Assembly: GCA_000495735.1 (NCBI GenBank) | Contig: AYMD01000001.1 | Coordinates: forward strand, 1-64,000 | DNA: 64,000 nucleotides | Source of the DNA: an uncultured Acidilobus sp. JCHS | Lineage (GTDB): Archaea; Thermoproteota; Thermoprotei_A; Sulfolobales; Acidilobaceae | Direction: 5' to 3' | Shown here: piece after piece, positions 50,054 to 59,076 of the stretch | Numbering within the stretch: the first letter of the stretch is position 1 | Layout of the letters: each line of letters opens with the position of its first letter | Notes under the pieces: generated by a model | What the model was told of the DNA's origin: nothing | What the model saw: the letters and a program-made list of their open reading frames with translations, nothing else | Database searches by the model: none | Made by a program: the position numbers and the translations under genes

Positions 50054-52018
50054 TCACCAAAGGGGGCTGACCTTAAGTAGCTCTTGGTCAAGCCTCCTGT
50101 AGAACCTGTTCCACCACTCTATGATTTTCTCCTTGCGATACATGGCGTCATCCCAGCCCTGAAGGCCGCTCTCAGCCGCTAAGGACGCTATTGCGTCAAT
50201 GACCCTCTTAGATTCCCAAGGCGCTGGGGCTGCGTTGGCCTTCTTCTGGTACTCCGCGATGGTCTTGTAGACAGCCAGGCCATGAGTATACACGTCAAGC
50301 TTCACGTTAAGCAGCCGCTCGTACATATCGTCGAGCATCTCCTCGGCCCACCCCCTGTGGAACCTGCAGAAGCCGGCGTTCGCCACGGCATACTCGAAGA
50401 CGGCCCTCCTCAGAGCTGTTGTCGCGTAGTCGTCAGGGTCCCTGAAGGCCGGGCTGTAGTCCGTCCAGTACTTGCCAAGTACGTAAAGTGGCGCAAGGAC
50501 GCCAGGGCTCCAGTAATAGTTAGGCGTGAAGTAGCCGGTGTCGCCGAAGGCCGCGTATACAAGCAGGTCCTCGAATCTCAGGCCAACGTCCTTTACCCTG
50601 TCAGGGTATATTCTGTCGAGCTCCTTGGCGGCAGCTCTCAGCCCAAGGGAGGCTATCAGCCTGAGGACCTTAGGGGCTGAGTCGGACACTAAGAGCTCCA
50701 GCACTTTTCTTGCAGCCTCGGCGTTTCTCTTGCTGGTCTCAGGGCTCAGCGCCTCTGGGTCCATTACTGGAACGCTGTCGAGGCCTATCTCGTCGGGCCT
50801 CAGGAGACCCCTGTTAACGCTCTCGAACAGCCAGGCCAACATGTGGCCTGCCTCTATCGCGTCAAGGCCTAGGTTGTCAAGTAGGTCAACAAGCCTGGCA
50901 GTATCATCGACCGTTATTATACCAGAGATGGGCCCGACGGCATGGGCAGGCTCGTAGTCGAGCTTCACGCCCTTATAGACCTTCTTACAGACCACGGGAC
51001 ATGGCTCACCGCAGTTCTTAGAGGCCGGCGTCAGCTTGCCCCCATCAAACACCTCCTGTTGGAAGGGAGCCCAGAAGTTCTCCATGACCTTGTTGTGCAC
51101 CTCGAGCCTGAGCCCCTTGCTCATGTAGGCCTGACTATAGTTGAGGACGGGCACAAGGTCCTTATAGTGCGGGTAGTTGACGCCAAAGGTCCCTCCGGTC
51201 TTCATGGATGGGTCGAATCTGTACTTCACGGTCTTCTCGCTTAGCACCTGCGAGTAAGGCTTCTTGAAGGTCTGCTGGGATATAGCGTTCAAAGCCGTAA
51301 CGTCGCTTAGCTTTGGGTTAGGCCTCCTGTAGGTGCCGCCGAAGACTATCGCGGCGACATTGTGTGCCTGGGCCATTACTGATCCACCCCCTCCTCTTGA
51401 GGCCGAGTCGGATACTTCCGTTAGGTTAGCGGTCCTGTCGTCAAGGACGTAGCTGAATATGCCAGCGAACCTCGTCTTGAAGGCGCCGGGGCCCACGACC
51501 GCTACGCGGCCTTTGTTCTTAAGGACCTTGTCCCTCGAGAGGTCTACCAGGTACTTTGTAAGGGCCTTGGTGCCGCTCAGGCCCCCATAGCCGGCGTAGA
51601 CCTTGTTAAGCTCTGCCTCGCTAATAGTACTAAGGTTAACTGACGTAGAGCCGTCCTGGGAGCCGAAGAGCTCAATTACGAGGGGCTCGGGGCTCTTCCC
51701 AGTTATGACGAGGGCGTCAAGGCCAGTCCTGTAGAAGGAGTACGCGGCCCCTCCCATTTCACTTACGTGCAGCCCCATGCTGACAGGGCTCCTGAAGACC
51801 GCGACTATCCTGTGGCTTCCCACTACTGCACCTCCCGCCAAGGGGCCTATGCCTAGGACGAGGGGGTTCCCAGGCTCCAGCGGGTCATGCTCGTAAGACT
51901 CGAGGTCGATATGAACTTTTAGCCCAAGGTCTATGATACCATATATGTTGGGGTCGCTTATCTTTTCAAACCTGAAAGAACGCGTAGAAGCATCAATGTA
52001 AAGTACTTTGAACTCCAC
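50054..52018 (-). CDS. gor: Glyceraldehyde-3-phosphate:ferredoxin oxidoreductase (AOR family)
   Basis: 654 residues from GTG. Tungsten/molybdopterin enzyme oxidising glyceraldehyde-3-phosphate to 3-phosphoglycerate with ferredoxin. Cluster motif NCGEPCPVVCKK with the fourth Cys in NAGFCRFHRGW; GIGPLAGGAVVGSHRIVAVFRSP; TGGTFGVNYP; DNLGLDAIEAGHMLAW. CGEPCPVVCKK and the GTFG-NYP block match the GAPOR branch as I recall it from Pyrococcus more than general AOR. A TATA-like CTTTATTTGGG lies about 30 bp upstream. Likely part of glycolysis. Confidence 0.88.
   Translation of the reverse strand: MEFKVLYIDASTRSFRFEKISDPNIYGIIDLGLKVHIDLESYEHDPLEPGNPLVLGIGPLAGGAVVGSHRIVAVFRSPVSMGLHVSEMGGAAYSFYRTGLDALVITGKSPEPLVIELFGSQDGSTSVNLSTISEAELNKVYAGYGGLSGTKALTKYLVDLSRDKVLKNKGRVAVVGPGAFKTRFAGIFSYVLDDRTANLTEVSDSASRGGGGSVMAQAHNVAAIVFGGTYRRPNPKLSDVTALNAISQQTFKKPYSQVLSEKTVKYRFDPSMKTGGTFGVNYPHYKDLVPVLNYSQAYMSKGLRLEVHNKVMENFWAPFQQEVFDGGKLTPASKNCGEPCPVVCKKVYKGVKLDYEPAHAVGPISGIITVDDTARLVDLLDNLGLDAIEAGHMLAWLFESVNRGLLRPDEIGLDSVPVMDPEALSPETSKRNAEAARKVLELLVSDSAPKVLRLIASLGLRAAAKELDRIYPDRVKDVGLRFEDLLVYAAFGDTGYFTPNYYWSPGVLAPLYVLGKYWTDYSPAFRDPDDYATTALRRAVFEYAVANAGFCRFHRGWAEEMLDDMYERLLNVKLDVYTHGLAVYKTIAEYQKKANAAPAPWESKRVIDAIASLAAESGLQGWDDAMYRKEKIIEWWNRFYRRLDQELLKVSPLW
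51961..51980. promoter_or_regulatory. Palindrome-like element inside the gor 5' end
   Basis: CTTTTCAAACCTGAAAG at 51962-51978 closely resembles the perfect palindrome at 52089-52107, with one base less in the spacer. It is within the first 60 bases of the gor coding strand. Operator or chance is undecided. Confidence 0.3.
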
Positions 52019-52069
52019 TTTTTGGTACGCCTCCGGTCAAATACCCAAATAAAGTGAGCTAACCAGGAA

Positions 52070-52082
52070 TTAAAAATATAAG
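52070..52082 (+). promoter_or_regulatory. TATA box for the CBS gene
   Basis: ttaaaaatataag at 52070-52082 is about 37 bp before the ATG and 25 bp before position 52100, the centre of a palindrome. Confidence 0.5.
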
Positions 52083-52088
52083 CCTCTA

Positions 52089-52107
52089 CCTTTCAGAACC
52101 TGAAAGG
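52089..52107. promoter_or_regulatory. Perfect 8-bp palindrome at the CBS gene start (candidate operator)
   Basis: CCTTTCAG-AAC-CTGAAAGG covers the predicted transcription start of the CBS gene and part of its ribosome site. Protein binding or an RNA hairpin here would block expression. A similar element lies in the 5' end of divergent gor. Confidence 0.5.
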
Positions 52108-52113
52108 AGGGCC

Positions 52114-52500
52114 ATGAAGGCTTCCCAGCTCCTGGAGTACTCAGAGCCCATTTACGTACATCCCTCTACGACGATAGCTGACGTAGCAAGGCTCATGTTA
52201 GACATGAAGGCTGACGTAGTATTAGTGAAGTCCGGCTCTAAGGTGCTCGGCATAGTGACAGAACATGATATCGTGAGGGCGCTAGCGACGGGGCTTTCGC
52301 CAGAGTCAGAGGTGTCAAGGATAATGTCAACGAACCTCATAGTTGCCAAAAAGGACGAACCGCTAACCTCGGTAGTCAACAAGATGCTAGAGAGCAATAT
52401 CAGGCACATACCAATAGTAACGGACAAGGGCGACATCATTGGTGTGCTAAATATAAAGGACGTGGTAAGGGCCTTCGCCGCCTTCTCAGCATGGCCTTAA
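52114..52500 (+). CDS. CBS-domain pair protein
   Basis: 128 residues: two CBS domains (about 5-60 and 65-125) with ADVVLVKSGSKVLGIVTEHDIVRALATG and IRHIPIVTDKGDIIGVLNIKDVVRAF as the strand-helix signatures. CBS pairs bind adenine nucleotides and act as energy sensors or regulators. ATG 52114 directly behind AAGGAGG. Between gor and L11, divergent from gor; a shared palindrome suggests joint control. Confidence 0.88.
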   Translation: MKASQLLEYSEPIYVHPSTTIADVARLMLDMKADVVLVKSGSKVLGIVTEHDIVRALATGLSPESEVSRIMSTNLIVAKKDEPLTSVVNKMLESNIRHIPIVTDKGDIIGVLNIKDVVRAFAAFSAWP

Positions 52501-52510
52501 GGGATGCCCC

Positions 52511-52521
52511 AACTTTTTTAA
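52511..52521 (+). promoter_or_regulatory. TATA box for L11
   Basis: aactttttta at 52511-52520 is about 32 bp before ATG 52552, which supports that start over GTG 52540. Confidence 0.5.
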
Positions 52522-52551
52522 CTCAGTCCCTTTTCCTGCGTGTGGATAGCA

Positions 52552-53061
52552 ATGCCTCAGGAGAAGGTGATATCGCTTCAAATCGAGGGAGGGGAGGCTA
52601 AGCCGGGTCCGCCTCTAGGGCCCACCTTGTCGTCACTTGGCCTGAACGTTAAGGAGGTTGTTGACGAAATAAATGAGAGGACTAAGGACTTCAAGGGCAT
52701 GACAATACCTGTGAAGATCATAGTTGACATGACTACGAAGGAGTACAGGATCGAGGTCGGCATACCCACCGTGACGGCTCTGTTGCTCAGGGAGGCTGGG
52801 GCCTCTGAGCCCAGCGGCGACCCTCAGCACAAGAAGGTAGGCGATATAAGTCTTGAAAGCGTAGTTAAGGTCACCCTGATGGTCAAGCCGAAGTTAACTG
52901 CTAAGACCCTGAAATCAGCCATCAAGACGACGCTTGGCACCGCGAGGAGCATAGGGCTCACGGTCAATGGGAAGGACCCCAAGGACGTTATAAAGGAGGT
53001 GGACTCAGGCCAACACGATGACCTCATAGCCAAGTACGAGGCCGAATGGCAGAGATCTTGA
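52552..53061 (+). CDS. rpl11: Ribosomal protein L11 (uL11)
   Basis: 169 residues from ATG 52552. GTPase-associated centre protein. [33 protein letters not shown]-like central part and [21 protein letters not shown] are diagnostic. In many archaea L11 heads L11-L1-L10-L12; here it is about 7 kb downstream of them, behind a CBS gene. It overlaps the next membrane gene by 16 bp. Confidence 0.96.
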   Translation: MPQEKVISLQIEGGEAKPGPPLGPTLSSLGLNVKEVVDEINERTKDFKGMTIPVKIIVDMTTKEYRIEVGIPTVTALLLREAGASEPSGDPQHKKVGDISLESVVKVTLMVKPKLTAKTLKSAIKTTLGTARSIGLTVNGKDPKDVIKEVDSGQHDDLIAKYEAEWQRS

Positions 53062-53624
53062 AATGGTCTCCGACCTTTCTTAAGGCCTTCTTAGTGCCTG
53101 TAATCATAGACGTAATCGTGGCCTTGACGTCTGTGTGGCTTGTACTGACTTACGTAAGCTACCGTGAGGCGTCCCTGCTGGCGGCCCTGGCCATAATGTC
53201 TGCTATGACCGCCTTCATAGCGCTTTCATTTCGTAGGGTAAGGTATCTCCTCAGAATTGAGAGGGTGCTGGCGTCGAGCTGTGGGGGCAGGCCAAGCTAC
53301 TCCTTCCTTAGGGACGTAATAACTTGCTTTGAGGTGGAGAAGGGGCATTTCAGGGGGCTCTGCTACTCAGGACAGGAGTCAAGGCTATACTGCGTCAGCG
53401 CTAAGCTTCTTGGGGAGTCAAAGGACCCTGGCGACTTCTACTGCGTCAGGTTTGAGGAGGGCGCCTTCGACCCTAGGAACGAGGGCCTCTTCAGGGGTCG
53501 CTTAATGTTCTTAGCGGGCCAACAGGTCTTGGTAGGGGAGGGCGCGGTCGCCGTCCTAAAGGTCGCTAAGGACAGGTGCAAAGAAGGTCTTGAGGACTGC
53601 ATATCGCTGCTTAAGAGCGCTTGA
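53046..53624 (+). CDS. Two-helix membrane protein with Cys-rich soluble domain
   Basis: 192 residues. Two N-terminal membrane helices ([40 protein letters not shown]) are followed by a soluble domain with six or more cysteines ([50 protein letters not shown]) but no CxxC. Cysteine abundance suggests disulfides or a metal site. Overlaps L11 by 16 bp, so it is presumably co-transcribed. No family recognised. Confidence 0.6.
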   Translation: MAEILKWSPTFLKAFLVPVIIDVIVALTSVWLVLTYVSYREASLLAALAIMSAMTAFIALSFRRVRYLLRIERVLASSCGGRPSYSFLRDVITCFEVEKGHFRGLCYSGQESRLYCVSAKLLGESKDPGDFYCVRFEEGAFDPRNEGLFRGRLMFLAGQQVLVGEGAVAVLKVAKDRCKEGLEDCISLLKSA

Positions 53625-53681
53625 GCAGGGCCTCAGTAGGAGTAAAATAACGTTGCCCCACCTTAACGTGGGGGAGAGCGC

Positions 53682-55133
53682 TTGCAGATAACGGTCACAA
53701 ACACCCTTGGGCGGAGGAAGGAGGTCTTCAGGCCATGGTCTCCGCCCACCGTCGGCATGTACGTCTGTGGCCCCACAGTATATGACTATGTTCACATAGG
53801 CCACGCCAGGACCTTTGTGGCCTTTGACGGCATTAAGAGGTACCTGTGGCTCAGGGGCTTCTCTGTCACGCACGTCCAGAACATCACCGACATAGACGAT
53901 AAGATAATCAAAAGGGCCTCCGAGCTGGGCATTGACTGGAAGCAGGTCTCCGAGACCTATTCACGGGACTACCTTGAACTCCTGGAGAGGCTAAGGGTCA
54001 GGGTTGATGTGCACCCGAGGGTCACAGACCACATAGGGGACATCATAAAGTTCGTGCAGGGCCTCATAGACAAGGGCTACGCCTACGTGGCCCCTAGCGG
54101 CAGCGTCTACTTTGACGTTGACAGGTACCCCGACTACGGTCACCTCAGCGGCAACGCTTCCAAGTCGATGTGGGACCAGGGGGAGGAGATAACCTCTGAG
54201 AAGAGGCATCCCTACGACTTTGCGCTGTGGAAGGCCGCAAAGCCTGGGGAGCCCTGGTGGGAGAGCCCCTGGGGCAGGGGCAGGCCAGGCTGGCACATAG
54301 AGTGCAGCGTGATGAGCACGAGGTACCTGGGGCCTAAGATAGACATCCATGGCGGAGGGTCAGACCTGATATTCCCTCATCACGAGAACGAGAGGGCCCA
54401 GAGCGAGGGCCTACTTGGCGACAGGTGGGTCAAGTACTGGCTGCACACGGGCATGTTAACGATAAGGGGCGAGAAGATGAGCAAGAGCCTCGGCAATATC
54501 ATCAGTCTAAGGGACGCCCTGAAGGAGTGGGGTCCCGAGGCCATAAGGATGTGGGTCCTCTCAGCCCACTACAGGTCCGTCCTAGAGTACTCAGAGCAGA
54601 GCCTCTCCCAGGCCAGGAGGCTTGTTGAGAGGCTGCGCGACATAGCGGCTGACCTGGCAAGGAGGCTCTCAAAGGAGACCTACTCCCACTATGTAAAGGA
54701 GAGCGAGCTGGCGACGTTGTTCAGGGTCCGCGAGCTCTCGAGGAAGTGGCATGAGGCCATGTCTGACGACTTTAACATGGGCCAGGCGGTGAGCTACGTC
54801 TGGGAGTTCACGAACACCTATTACAAGGAGGTTGCATCAAGCGAGTCAGCCGCTGTGCTGGCCCTTTCTCAGAGGGTTCTGACGGAGTTCAACAGGGTTT
54901 ACGCCGTAGCTGATGACCTGCTTGAGGCGTCGCCTGTCGCGACCGAGACCGGCGTTGAGGACTCCTTGGTGGACCTGCTGGTTGAGGTTAGGTCTCAGCT
55001 GAGGAAGTCAAAGATGTATGACTTAGCTGACTACATAAGGCTCAGGCTGTCGTCCCTGGGCTTCCTGCTCATGGATAAGGGAGATAAAACGGAGTGGAAA
55101 AAGGTGACGAGACAGGGCTCAGGAAACGCCTAG
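53682..55133 (+). CDS. cysS: Cysteinyl-tRNA synthetase
   Basis: 483 residues. [20 protein letters not shown] carries the HIGH motif and the first zinc Cys; WHIECSVMS and [10 protein letters not shown] give the other zinc ligands; EKMSKSLGN is the KMSKS loop. A helical tRNA-binding domain ([16 protein letters not shown]) follows. TTG start. The last 15 bp overlap the convergent geranylgeranyl reductase. Confidence 0.95.
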   Translation: MQITVTNTLGRRKEVFRPWSPPTVGMYVCGPTVYDYVHIGHARTFVAFDGIKRYLWLRGFSVTHVQNITDIDDKIIKRASELGIDWKQVSETYSRDYLELLERLRVRVDVHPRVTDHIGDIIKFVQGLIDKGYAYVAPSGSVYFDVDRYPDYGHLSGNASKSMWDQGEEITSEKRHPYDFALWKAAKPGEPWWESPWGRGRPGWHIECSVMSTRYLGPKIDIHGGGSDLIFPHHENERAQSEGLLGDRWVKYWLHTGMLTIRGEKMSKSLGNIISLRDALKEWGPEAIRMWVLSAHYRSVLEYSEQSLSQARRLVERLRDIAADLARRLSKETYSHYVKESELATLFRVRELSRKWHEAMSDDFNMGQAVSYVWEFTNTYYKEVASSESAAVLALSQRVLTEFNRVYAVADDLLEASPVATETGVEDSLVDLLVEVRSQLRKSKMYDLADYIRLRLSSLGFLLMDKGDKTEWKKVTRQGSGNA

Positions 55134-56522
55134 CCTCCTCTTATAGTCTGAGTAAAGGCCTTCAACAAGCCTTACCCAATCAGCGAGCCCTGAAGGGGAG
55201 TCAGGGTAAGCGTCGTAGAGCTCCGCTACCCTCTTCATGTACTGGGCTACGAGGGCCAGCTTGGGCAGAAGGGACGGCCTGCCCAGCATTCTTAAAGCCA
55301 AGGAGACCTTGTCAAGCAGGGAGAGGTCGGCCTTCAGCTCACCTGAGACGCTAGTCTCATAGACCTGCTCCGAGTCCATTATCCCGTGCTTGAGGCCGTA
55401 CTCTATATCGTCATTAGAGAGCCTCTGAAGGAATATCCTGAATATGTCAAGGGACGCCTGCCTACGCCCTATGGACCTTATGTAGTCTAGGTTCAGCCGC
55501 CACAGGGACTTAGCGCTGAAGTCGTTCCTAGTGTAGGCGTCGACTATCACCTTGGACGCGAAGTAGGCCGCCACCATGGCGTAGCCCATGCCGCCTCCGT
55601 GTACAGGGTTGACCGTGTAGCCATTGTCACCTATGCCTATGAAGTTGTCCCACACGAGCGTGTTGGCAGGCCTTCTCGTCGGGACCCTTGAGCCCGAGGC
55701 ATTTATTACATATCTGTAGTTGTGTACCGCCTCGAGGCGTTCAAGCCTTTCCTTGAATATCACGTTAGGGGCCGGGTGCCCCATGCCGTCCTGAACTCCA
55801 AGCCCTATATTGGCGGCGTCCTTGCCTTCGGGGAAGAACCACCAGTACCCTCCAGGGGCCACCTCCTGGTTTACGTATATCTTGAGGTAGGAGGGCTCCT
55901 CTATCTCGTAGTTCAGGGCCCTTATCTCCCTGTAGGCCACGTTGGAGTCCTGCGGCTCCAGGGGCTCATTGACGGGCCACTCCTTAGGCAACATCTTCCT
56001 CAGCAGGCCGCTGTTCCCCGTGGCGTCAACTATCACCTTCCCCTTGAACACTATCTGCTCCCCCTTCTCGTCAATGGCCTTGACGCCCGTCAGCCTGCCC
56101 GACTCGAGCAATGGGGCCGTGACCCTTGTCCTGAGGTACACATCAACACCTGACCTCCTGGCCTCATCTATCAGCTCAAGGCCGTACTTGTTACGGTCTA
56201 TTATGAAGCCCTCTCCCTTGACCCTTAGGGTGACGCCGCCGTAGGGGCTTATGATGTCTATGCCGTCAACTACCTGCTTCAGCGCAGGACCGCTCGGAAG
56301 GGGAAGGCCCGTGAACTCAAAGTGGTGCTTACCTATGGCGTCACCGCACGGCTTTCCCCAGACCTTCTCAGGCCCCACCAAGTCAACTCCTGCGACCCTA
56401 AGCCCGGAGCCCCTGAGGAAGTAGGCCAGCGAAGAGCCGGCGGGGCCTAGGCCTACTATGACAACATCATAGTCAGCTGTTCGCGTCAAGCTGCATCGGG
56501 CATCAGCACGTTTTCGGGGCAT
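55119..56522 (-). CDS. Geranylgeranyl reductase family flavoprotein (archaeal lipid saturation)
   Basis: 467 residues. FAD motif VGLGPAGSSLAYFLRGSGL; KVWGKPCGDAIG (the PCGD motif of GGR); VDATGNSGLLRKML; GYWWFFPEG; GIGDNGYTVNPVHGGGMGYAM. Hydrogenates isoprenoid double bonds of membrane lipids. The annotated ATG at 56522 sits only about 15 bp downstream of a TATA-like GTTTATAAAG. A TTG at 56489 (MTRTADYDVVIVG) fits leaderless initiation better. AT-rich 115-bp region upstream. Confidence 0.9.
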   Translation of the reverse strand: MPRKRADARCSLTRTADYDVVIVGLGPAGSSLAYFLRGSGLRVAGVDLVGPEKVWGKPCGDAIGKHHFEFTGLPLPSGPALKQVVDGIDIISPYGGVTLRVKGEGFIIDRNKYGLELIDEARRSGVDVYLRTRVTAPLLESGRLTGVKAIDEKGEQIVFKGKVIVDATGNSGLLRKMLPKEWPVNEPLEPQDSNVAYREIRALNYEIEEPSYLKIYVNQEVAPGGYWWFFPEGKDAANIGLGVQDGMGHPAPNVIFKERLERLEAVHNYRYVINASGSRVPTRRPANTLVWDNFIGIGDNGYTVNPVHGGGMGYAMVAAYFASKVIVDAYTRNDFSAKSLWRLNLDYIRSIGRRQASLDIFRIFLQRLSNDDIEYGLKHGIMDSEQVYETSVSGELKADLSLLDKVSLALRMLGRPSLLPKLALVAQYMKRVAELYDAYPDSPSGLADWVRLVEGLYSDYKRRLGVS

Positions 56523-56637
56523 TTTAAGGTTTCTTTATAAACTTAGAGGTTTCGAGGAATGGTTCAGCTATTATTTAAATATATAAATAATTTTATAATA
56601 GCCGGCCGAAAAACGCTACAGGCTAGTGCTGCTAAGA

Positions 56638-57192
56638 TTACTCTACCTTAACTTCAACTCCCTGGGGCCGCTGGCCTTCCTTTTTCTTAATCCTTACCTC
56701 GAGTACGCCGTTACGGTAAGAGGCCTTAGCGGTCGAGGGATCCACCTCAACAGGTAGGTCGACCTCTTTATAGTACTTCCTCTTATCGCCCTCTGCCCTT
56801 ATGTAAAGCTTCTTCTCAGTAGCGTTGAGCTTTATCTTGTCCTTATCAACGCCTGGCAGGTCGGCCACGACCCAGACCTCGTCGCCATGGGTCATAACGT
56901 CAACTATGGGCTCTGTCTCCTCGCTAAGTATGACCTTCCCTCTCTCTGTCTTCTTTATGTTGCCGAACTGCTCAATGCGAGGGACGCCGTCAGGGCCCAC
57001 GTATATCCTTATCCCGTAGTAGTAGGGCTTCTCTGGGATCTTGCCCTCGCTCCTGATCAGTTCCTCGAACTCCTCCTCCATCTCCTCGAACTCGCTCTCG
57101 AACCTCCTCACGAGCTCGTCGAACTCTTCGAATATGTCGTCAAATACGCTCCTTCTCTTCTTCCTCCTTTCCTCTTCCGGCAACCGTACCAC
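56638..57192 (-). CDS. Small heat-shock protein (Hsp20/alpha-crystallin)
   Basis: 184 residues from GTG. A long charged N-terminal arm (FDDIFEEFDELVRRFESEFEEMEEEFEELI) precedes the alpha-crystallin domain (about 90-175: VDVMTHGDEVWVVADLPGVDKDKIKLNATEKKLYIRAE; YYKEVDLPVEVDPSTAKASYRNGVLEVRIKK). ATP-independent chaperone. The promoter contains a 9-bp inverted repeat flanking its TATA box. Confidence 0.93.
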   Translation of the reverse strand: MVRLPEEERRKKRRSVFDDIFEEFDELVRRFESEFEEMEEEFEELIRSEGKIPEKPYYYGIRIYVGPDGVPRIEQFGNIKKTERGKVILSEETEPIVDVMTHGDEVWVVADLPGVDKDKIKLNATEKKLYIRAEGDKRKYYKEVDLPVEVDPSTAKASYRNGVLEVRIKKKEGQRPQGVEVKVE

Positions 57193-57203
57193 CGTGCTTG
57201 GGG

Positions 57204-57240
57204 GTTCCAGTGGCCCTATTTTGCTTATTTACACTGGAAC
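57204..57240. promoter_or_regulatory. 9-bp inverted repeat around the hsp20/nucleotidyltransferase promoter
   Basis: GTTCCAGTG (57204-57212) and CACTGGAAC (57232-57240) are perfect inverted copies 19 bp apart. The minus-strand TATA box TAAATAAG (57224-57231) for hsp20 and a plus-strand CTTATTTA lie between them. The arrangement suits a dimeric repressor controlling both divergent genes. Confidence 0.6.
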
Positions 57241-57282
57241 TCTCGTCCTTTAGGGCGGGGAGGAGGTCAGGGGGCTGAGCAG

Positions 57283-58107
57283 GTGCCATTTGAGGGCTGG
57301 CTCCTAAGGGACGCCGTCAGCGGCTCGTACTGGGTCGTCAAGGGCTATGAGCACCCCTCCGACAGGCTAATCGTAGTCCCCTACAGGGCCTCAGCAGGGG
57401 GTCCAGCGGTCCCAGAGTACTTGCCCTGCATAGGCAGGACAGCGCTCACCGTCAGGCGTGACCTGGTTGAGGCAATAGACCCCGTCAGGGCGCTGCGGTC
57501 TGCCAGCCTGCCAGGCGAAGTTCATGAGCTCCTGGACAGGCTTGGGTCCCAGTGGGCTGGCCTCACGGGCAGCTACGCCATAAATGCGCAGGAGCCTACA
57601 AGTGACGTGGACCTCCTCGTCTACTCCGAAAGGGCTTCAGACCTCTACGGCGCGCTGAAGGACCTCAGGGCTGACGGCCTGATAGGTGAATGTAATCAGG
57701 AGATAAGGTACCTTAAGGAGAAGGACTCCTTCGCTCGTTCAGAGTTCCTGCTTCTTCACCCCCTGAAGCTGCTGGACTCCTGTTACAAAGGGGTCCCATA
57801 CACGCTGAGGATCCTGAGGGCTGCTGAGGAGAGGCCCTGCAGCTCGAGGTTTACGTCGCTGGGCTTCGTCACCTTGAGGGGCTCCCTCAAGGGCCTGGAG
57901 CCTTACATGACCCCCGCTAGGTACGTCCTCTCGTCCTCAGGCGTAGGGGAGGTGTACCTAGTGAGCTGGAGGACGAGGTACCAGGAGCTGCCTGACGGCG
58001 TCTACTTAGTCAGGGGCCTCCTGCAGCGCGACGAAAATATGGGCTCACTTTACCTAGTGCCTGACCTGGGAGGGTATGTCAGGCCTGTCACGGTACGGTC
58101 ACGGTAG
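57283..58107 (+). CDS. Predicted nucleotidyltransferase, first of a tandem pair
   Basis: 274 residues from GTG 57283; the frame is open farther upstream only as antisense to hsp20. An N-terminal beta-rich part (SGSYWVVKGYEHPSDRLIVVP) precedes a pol-beta-type nucleotidyltransferase core (GLTGSYAINAQEPTSDVDLLVY, with the GS and DxD metal Asp pair). The C-terminal beta-rich part includes VYLVSWRTRYQELPDGVYLVRGL. May be related to COG1665-like archaeal predicted nucleotidyltransferases, an uncertain assignment. The second gene overlaps it by 32 bp and has the same layout. Substrate unknown. Confidence 0.7.
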   Translation: MPFEGWLLRDAVSGSYWVVKGYEHPSDRLIVVPYRASAGGPAVPEYLPCIGRTALTVRRDLVEAIDPVRALRSASLPGEVHELLDRLGSQWAGLTGSYAINAQEPTSDVDLLVYSERASDLYGALKDLRADGLIGECNQEIRYLKEKDSFARSEFLLLHPLKLLDSCYKGVPYTLRILRAAEERPCSSRFTSLGFVTLRGSLKGLEPYMTPARYVLSSSGVGEVYLVSWRTRYQELPDGVYLVRGLLQRDENMGSLYLVPDLGGYVRPVTVRSR

Positions 58108-59020
58108 CGTGGTTGCGCTCAGGGGCGGCCTGCTCGGGGTCGAGATAGGTCTCCCGGCCCCCGCTGGGCTCATCCCGCTGATACCCAAGTACGTCATGTG
58201 CGAGCGCGGCCTATGGCTAAGGGGAATTATAGGCTTCTGTCGGGTCATCAGCCACTACGGCCCGGGAGGCCTTGAAGAGGCGCTGAACAGGGCTGGCCTA
58301 AGCCTGGCCTATGACGGGGCCTACGGGGCCTCCATGCCTTATGCGAGGGGCTTTGATGTAATTGAGTACGTGTCCCCACGGACGGCGTTGGAGATGAGGG
58401 TTCTCTCAGGAAGGGGCGAGCTTCAGCACGTCCTTATGAGGGCAGTTACTGCGCTGGCGGGCAAGGTGGGTTTGTTAAGCCTTGGCCTCACGGGCAGCTA
58501 CGCAATGGGGATAGAGAGGGAGTTCTCGGACGTAGACCTGGTGGTCTATGGCGGGGATGCGGCTCAGGTCGCTTATGACCTGTTCACCTCGGCGGCTGTC
58601 CCTGTGAGCTGCGAGACGGAGTTCGGAGGGTTCAAGCTCGAGGGGTGGCCTTGTGTTCCATGGAGGCGCGGCCTGCTTAGCGATGTTCCAACCCCGGTCA
58701 GCTGGGTCGGGGTGCCCCCTTCGCTAGCCTCCCACTGCAAGGCCTTCACTGAGAGGGGCCCCAGCCCATCTAGGCTAGCCCCATTTAGGGGGGTCCTCAC
58801 GGTGCCTGGCGGCCAGCCAGAGGGCCTTCTCTACCCTCCCTGCGTGAGGTCTGAGGAGGGCTATGTTATAGTCTCCTACGAATATAACGCAGGGGGACCG
58901 CTCTATCAGGGAGGGGTCCTCGAGGTCACCGGCCTCCTGGCGGCTACAGAGGACGTAATATTTTTGGGCTCAAGGGAGTTGCCGGGGTCCCTCAGGCTTC
59001 TGAAGCCTTATCGTTCTTAA
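58076..59020 (+). CDS. Predicted nucleotidyltransferase, second of a tandem pair
   Basis: 314 residues. N-terminal beta part (HGSVVALRGGLLGVEIGLPAPAG), core LGLTGSYAMGIEREFSDVDLVVYGG with the same GSY/SDVDL catalytic face, and a C-terminal beta part (YVIVSYEYNAGGPLYQGGVLEV, then TGLLAATEDVIFLG) parallel to the first protein. The two have probably diverged after duplication. ATG 58076 gives the N-terminus matching its paralogue; GTG 58109 would avoid the overlap. Divergent from hsp20 and upstream of metS. Confidence 0.7.
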   Translation: MSGLSRYGHGSVVALRGGLLGVEIGLPAPAGLIPLIPKYVMCERGLWLRGIIGFCRVISHYGPGGLEEALNRAGLSLAYDGAYGASMPYARGFDVIEYVSPRTALEMRVLSGRGELQHVLMRAVTALAGKVGLLSLGLTGSYAMGIEREFSDVDLVVYGGDAAQVAYDLFTSAAVPVSCETEFGGFKLEGWPCVPWRRGLLSDVPTPVSWVGVPPSLASHCKAFTERGPSPSRLAPFRGVLTVPGGQPEGLLYPPCVRSEEGYVIVSYEYNAGGPLYQGGVLEVTGLLAATEDVIFLGSRELPGSLRLLKPYRS

Positions 59021-59076
59021 TAAAACTAGATAAGCCTGAGCCCCTTCAGAGCCCCAGAGCACAGCGGGGTTAACCC

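Noticed and set aside
56887-57282. 132-codon upstream extension of the first nucleotidyltransferase frame
   Set aside because: It is antisense to the hsp20 gene and has no family resemblance; the GTG at 57283 gives an N-terminus parallel to the downstream paralogue.
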